DNA of 64,000 nucleotides, taken from assembly GCA_965277625.1 (NCBI GenBank), contig OZ255827.1:1178001-1242000 (forward strand), given 5' to 3'. Positions 38,601-44,600 of this stretch are shown one piece after another. Made by a program: the position numbers and the translations under genes. The notes under the pieces were generated by a model, which was not told the origin of the DNA, did no database searches, and saw only the letters and a list, made by a program, of their open reading frames with translations. The stretch is from G965195345 sp965277625 (GTDB lineage Bacteria; Pseudomonadota; Gammaproteobacteria; CAKMZV01). How positions within the stretch are numbered: position 1 is the stretch's first letter; each line of letters opens with the position of its first letter.

Positions 38601-41600
38601 TTGACGACGACACGACCAATTTCAGTCAGTGTGCGTCTTTCATCCAGTACAGCTCCAGTGTTGAATGTTACGCCTAACTTCATACGTGTGAACGAGGATT
38701 TCCCTCTGCCTGTGGGCATCATAACCTCAGCCACGGATGCAGACGATGATGCAATATTTATCTCATTGAGTTCATCCACGCATCTTGTCAATGCGGCTCT
38801 ATCCTCACCAACGAATGGTATAAGATCCATAACGAACTTTATTACCTTAACATCCATTGCAAATCTCAATGGCAGAACCACACTGACCGTCCATGCGACC
38901 GATGCCGGTGGACTAACGAGTTCTACTGAGATATTGATCATAGTCAATGAGGATAATAATGATCCTATATCATTTGCATTGTCAACATCTGTCGTCACCT
39001 TATCTGCTATTGGAAATCAGCGTGAACGCAAGGTACACGGCATCAATATCAGCAATATAGACAGTCGCACTCTAAGGGCGCAGTGGCAGGTGACCAGTAG
39101 TGGGGATCCAATCATTTCAGTCAATCCAGCGCCCATAGTGAGTTTTACAACCCATGTCTTAACAACCGTGTCCACGCTGACTTCGACCACGCACACAGCA
39201 CAGCTGTATTTTACAATCGCGCCCGATCGGACAGGTACAGCCACCTTAACTGTGCAACTCACCGATCTGACAGCAAATCAAATATCAACGCAAACTTTAG
39301 TGGTGCATGTTAATCCAATGAATGTTGCACCCGTGATTACTCAAGCCAGCACAAATCTGCAAAACCTTGTTGTTCATGGTGGTCATCTCTATGCTAATTC
39401 AGTGTTAACAGATCCAACGGTTACGCCATTTTTGACCGAAGCCAGAACATTGGGTGGCCATTTAATCAATATCAATACAGTTGAAGAACACGCATTTGTC
39501 TATTCAACCGCCAGTAGGCTAATCTCTCAAGAGTCTTGGTATGGTTTGGTATTACCGCAACGAAGTTTTCCAGGTGAACTCTCTTGGATAACGCATGACA
39601 GTACCATTGCCTATGGCTTTGTCAGCACCAATAACAATAGCACAGGCGATATCACAGTCTATCCAGGTTATTATCCTCTGAACTGGGAAATTACCAGCGG
39701 ATTGGTTTCAAATAGGCAGACTATTGCCTCATTCAATTGGACGATTTATTCCAGGAATATTGATCGGTATTTCTTATTAGACGATGGCGGCAATGGCACA
39801 GGTCGTCATGCGCTTTATGAATTCCCTCAAGGTTTGGCACCTGCCACTATCGAGACTCGGTTAATCGTTCCTGGCACAGTTATCACCGTGCCCTTAACAG
39901 GTTATGATTTGAATGGTGATGCGATAAATACAGCAAATTGGTCAGGCATCGATACCAGTGGACGTGCGGCAAGTTTTACTCAAGTATCTAATAATACTGG
40001 CGTTCAGACAGTGCTCATGAATTATGCTACGCCAGCTAATCTGAGCGTTCCAACAACGGTTGTTGTTTCTTTGAATGTGAATGGTTTAACATCCACCACA
40101 GCCTTTTCATTTGTTCCAATTGTCCCGACATTTACTTTGTCAACAACATCCATTGTGCTGACCGAAAACAGCACTCAGAGTGTGCGCAACCAACAGCTCA
40201 TCAGCAATATCCAAGTGCCGGCCTTTGTCGGGACGACAAGAGCTTTAGATGCTATATGGCGTGTGACACATATTGGCGATCCCATCTTTTCCACCAATCC
40301 AGCGCCTGTGGTGAGTTTTACGACGCACGTCTTAACGACGACAAGCCGTATTGGTCCAATGTCGGCCTCAACACAAACAGCGCAGTTGTATTTTACAATT
40401 GCACCGGATCAAACAGGCAGAGCAACCTTACTCATTCAGCTCTCCGAATTGGCTAATTCGCGTGTCATGTCACAACAGACCATTGTTGTACAAGTCAATC
40501 CAATGATCGATGTGCCATTTGGCATTGGTGATAGTACAAATCTTCAAAATCTCATTATTCATGGCGGTCATCTCTATGCCAATTCAGTGACAACGGCACA
40601 AGCAGTCACTGTTTATATGGCGGAAGCCCGAGCATTGGGCGGTCATTTGATCAATATCAATACAATTGAAGAAATTAATTTCATGCGTTCAACAGACAAT
40701 AGCCTAGTCACTCATGAAGCCTGGTTTGGATTGGTCTTGCCACAGGTGTCATTCCCAGGTGAGTTGGCATGGTTGACAAATGACAGCACCATTGCCTATG
40801 GTTTTGCCAGCGCCAATGATGTAAGCAATCTCACAGTCTATCCGGGTCATTTCGCCCTTAATTGGCCGGCGACATTTGGACTGATTGCTCATAGGAGAGC
40901 AAACCCCTTCACCCATTTCAATGGGACCGCTTATTCGAGAAACGTAAACGGTTATTTCTTAATAGACAATGGGGGAGATGGCAAAGATCGACCTGTGCTT
41001 TATGAATTCCCTCAAGGTTTAGCCTCACCTAAACCCATTCATCTGCTGACCACTTCTAGTGTGACTGTACGTTTGACTGTTTTTGATTTGAATGGAGATG
41101 CGATAAATCTATCAAACTTGAACGCAGTGGCAACGATTGGTACGGCTAGCATTGGCAATACGACACAGAGCACTGGACTTTTGACATTCGATATGACTTA
41201 CAACAATCCAGCAGGTATTACCAGTCAAACGACGATTGTGGTCAGCTACCAAGTGAATGGTTTAAGCACTTCGACAGTCTTAACCCTTCTTCCAACTGAA
41301 CCAACATTTATTATGCCCACAAATCGGATTGTCTTGACCGAGAACAGTCGTCAGACTATCCGCAACCAACAGCTGATCACTAATGTTAAACTCCGAGGCT
41401 TTATTGATGGGAACAATAACTTAGATTTTAAATGGCGTGTGACCCACAGTGGTGATGCGATATTTTCCGCCAATCCAACACCTGTAGTGAGCGTTTCCCC
41501 CAATGCTTTAGTCACAAATACCAGCATTGGCTCAACCGCACAAACGGCGAGATTGTATTTCACAATCGCGCCTAACCAAACGGGGACGGCGACTCTGACA

Positions 41601-44600
41601 GTACAACTGACCGATCTGATGGATTCAGTTGTGACGCAACAACTTCTGGTCGTTCAAGTCAAACCTGAGAATGTCCCTCCGGTGATAGCTCAAGCCAGCA
41701 CAAGCATTACAAATCTCATTGTTCATGGCGGACGTCTCTATGCCAACTCAATCTTATCAACGGATCAAGGCGTTTCAATGTTTTTGGCGCAAGCAAGGGC
41801 TTTGGGCGGTCATTTGATTAATATTAATACCATTGAAGAAATAAATTTTGTGCGTTCAACCACGAGTGGCTTAAACCCTCATGAAGCTTGGTTTGGTATG
41901 GTTTTGCCGCGGAAAAATTTTCCTGGTGAGTTATCTTGGATAACAAATGATAGCACCGTAACCTATGGCTCTGCCAGTGCTAATGGTATCAACAACTTGT
42001 CAATCTATCCAGGCCACTTCGCCCTGAATTGGAATCCTGGTAATGGACTAATTGCTAATAGAGTAGGGCGCCCTTCCACCGTTTCCAATTGGTTGATATA
42101 TTCCAACAATGCAAATACCTATTTCTTAGTTGACGATGGCGGAGATGCGCCCACAAGTCGATTTGCACTCTATGAATTTCCTCAAGGCTTAGCACCGGCT
42201 TCAATCAATCTACGAACCGTAGCTGCTTCCTCAAGTGCCACCCTACTTTTGACAGGTTTTGATTTGAATAGTGATACCATAAGTACAGCAAGTTGGTCAG
42301 GTACTGATCCCAATGGTGGCTCTGTCAGTTTCAGGAGTGTTTCTCAAAGCTCAGGCGTTCAAACGGTGGAAATGGTGTACACCCCTCTTATAAATTATGA
42401 AGGTCGAACAACCGTCATGGTCACCTTACAAGCGAATGGTCAAAACACTACCACCGATATTGCATTTGCAGTGGATGGACTGCCATCTATTGCCTTGTCA
42501 ACCAATGCTGTTATGATTACCGAAGATTTTGTCAATTTTGTTATCCACACGACTGTGACAGATTCAATTGACGGCGCCTTACCAATTACAGTAATGACTT
42601 CTTCCACAGGGGTTGTAAACATAACCACCACAGCAAATTCATTGCAATTTTCTGGCGCACTCAATTTCAACGGTGTGTTCACTCTAACGGTTCAAGCAAC
42701 AGATTCTGCACCGCAGACCTTTTCAACACAGGTCGTGGTCACTGTAGAAGGCGTGAATGATCCTCCAACATTATCTGTTTCAAGCAATAGCATCACCACT
42801 CTGGGTGGGTTTTTCCCCATCACCATAGCTTCCACAGCCACGGATGTTGAGGATGGTATGGTGCCTGTTACAGTGCAAGCTTCTAGCCCTGGTGTGGTTT
42901 TTGTCAATATTTTTGATAATGCCATTGTCTTGTCTCCAGTTGAAACTGGTTCGGGTCGAACGACTTTAACCTTCACAGCAACAGATAGCGTCAATTCGAC
43001 AGCCGTTCAAATCATTACCGTCAATGTCTTAGTGACGCCAAGTACAACACCTGTATTGACGGTTTCCAGCAACGCGATCTATGTGTTAGAGGATTTTACC
43101 CCCGACATTTTCATTGCAACCACCGCCACGGACGTCGATACGGGCACTTTGGTTGTCACTGTGAGTTCATTTACGAATGTGGTGGATGCCGTGGTTTCAT
43201 CACAAGGCATTACTCTGAGTGCAATAGCTAATCTTTTTGGCGCCACGACCTTGACCGTTCGCGCAACCGATGCGGGCGGGTTATTTGACTCAGCAGAGAT
43301 TGTCGTCATAGTGCAATCTGTTAATGACACGCCAACCTTTACCATCTCAACAAACAGGGTCATTTTGGCTTTGGCATTGGATGCTCCTCCTTTTGTACTG
43401 AACGTCTCAGCATCTGATGTAGAAGATGGCACATTAACTTTTACTGTGTCCACGGTGCAGGGCGTCATAGACACCACATTGACCAACACAAGCCTGAGCA
43501 TTGCTCGACGAGGATTAGGCCACAATGGCCCGTTGGTTGTGTTGACTTTTACATCGTCTGATACTGAAGGCGCAATGGTTTCAACCGATGTAAATGTCGT
43601 GGTGCCACCAGTGTTATTTGCAACCATAACGACTAAGTCTCTCAATTTTAGTTGGAGCTCAATCGCAAATGCGACACACTATCAGTTACAAAGCAACCCC
43701 GATGGTGTCTCAGGTTTTACGGATATAAGTACCACAGGCATTGTGGTTAGCCCGAATTCAACGAATATCAGGCAAACCACTGCACAGGGTCAGGTGGCCA
43801 CCCATCTTTATATCCCAAGAGTGGCCAATCCACGATTTGGTTTGGGCACCTGCGCTGCAACACCGTGTGGGTCCTCTTTCCAGCACAATACAGTTGATTT
43901 CACCAATGCAGACTTAAATCGTATGATTGCCCGAATTAACGCGTATTTTGAAGAAGATTTTGAAACTGTAGATTTAGGTGGTATGGATCCAAGTGGTGTC
44001 GCTCATCAATTTGGCTGGTCTGTCAGTATAAGCGGCGATGGAAATACCTTAGCAGTAGGTGCATATTTGGAGAGTAACCCATCAGTTGGAATCAATAATA
44101 GGGTTAAATTTAGCAATTCGTTTGAACGATCAGGTGCGGCCTATATTTTCCGTCGCACTGGCAATGTATGGAGTCAACAAGCCTATATTAAAGCAACCGT
44201 TCCTGGACCGGGTGATGCTTTTGGTACAGTTGTCAGTTTAAGTCATGATGGCAATACGCTTGTTGTGGGTAGCCCTAACGAAGATGGTTCCGCTACGGGT
44301 ATCAATGGAATAGAAAATAATGTCACAGGTAATGCAGGTGCGGCTTATCTTTTCCGATTTACTCAAGCAACGGGCGTTTGGGTGCAGGAAGCCTACATCA
44401 AACCATCTAACCCACAGACAGACGGTTTCTTTGGATATGCCCTCAGTTTAAATTCTGATGGTAACACCCTTGCTGTGAGCGCGCGCGCTGAGGATGGTTC
44501 ATCTACAGGCGTCAATGGCCCGCTGAACAATAGCGCTAAGGATTCAGGGGCTGTGTATTTATATCGCTTAGTTCGAGGCGTTTGGACACAGCAAGCCTAC

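Noticed and set aside
23179..42190. Diversity-generating retroelement acting on the CTLDs
   Set aside because: CTLD fold and loop variation are suggestive, but no reverse transcriptase, template repeat or accessory gene is in the window. Kept only as a testable idea in the loop-variation finding.
38249..43645. Long minus-strand open frames (for example 38249-38998 and 43079-43645)
   Set aside because: They lie wholly inside the plus-strand giant gene, recur at equivalent places in each repeat, and encode low-complexity V/T/S strings with no recognisable domain. They are antisense shadows of the repeat codon bias.
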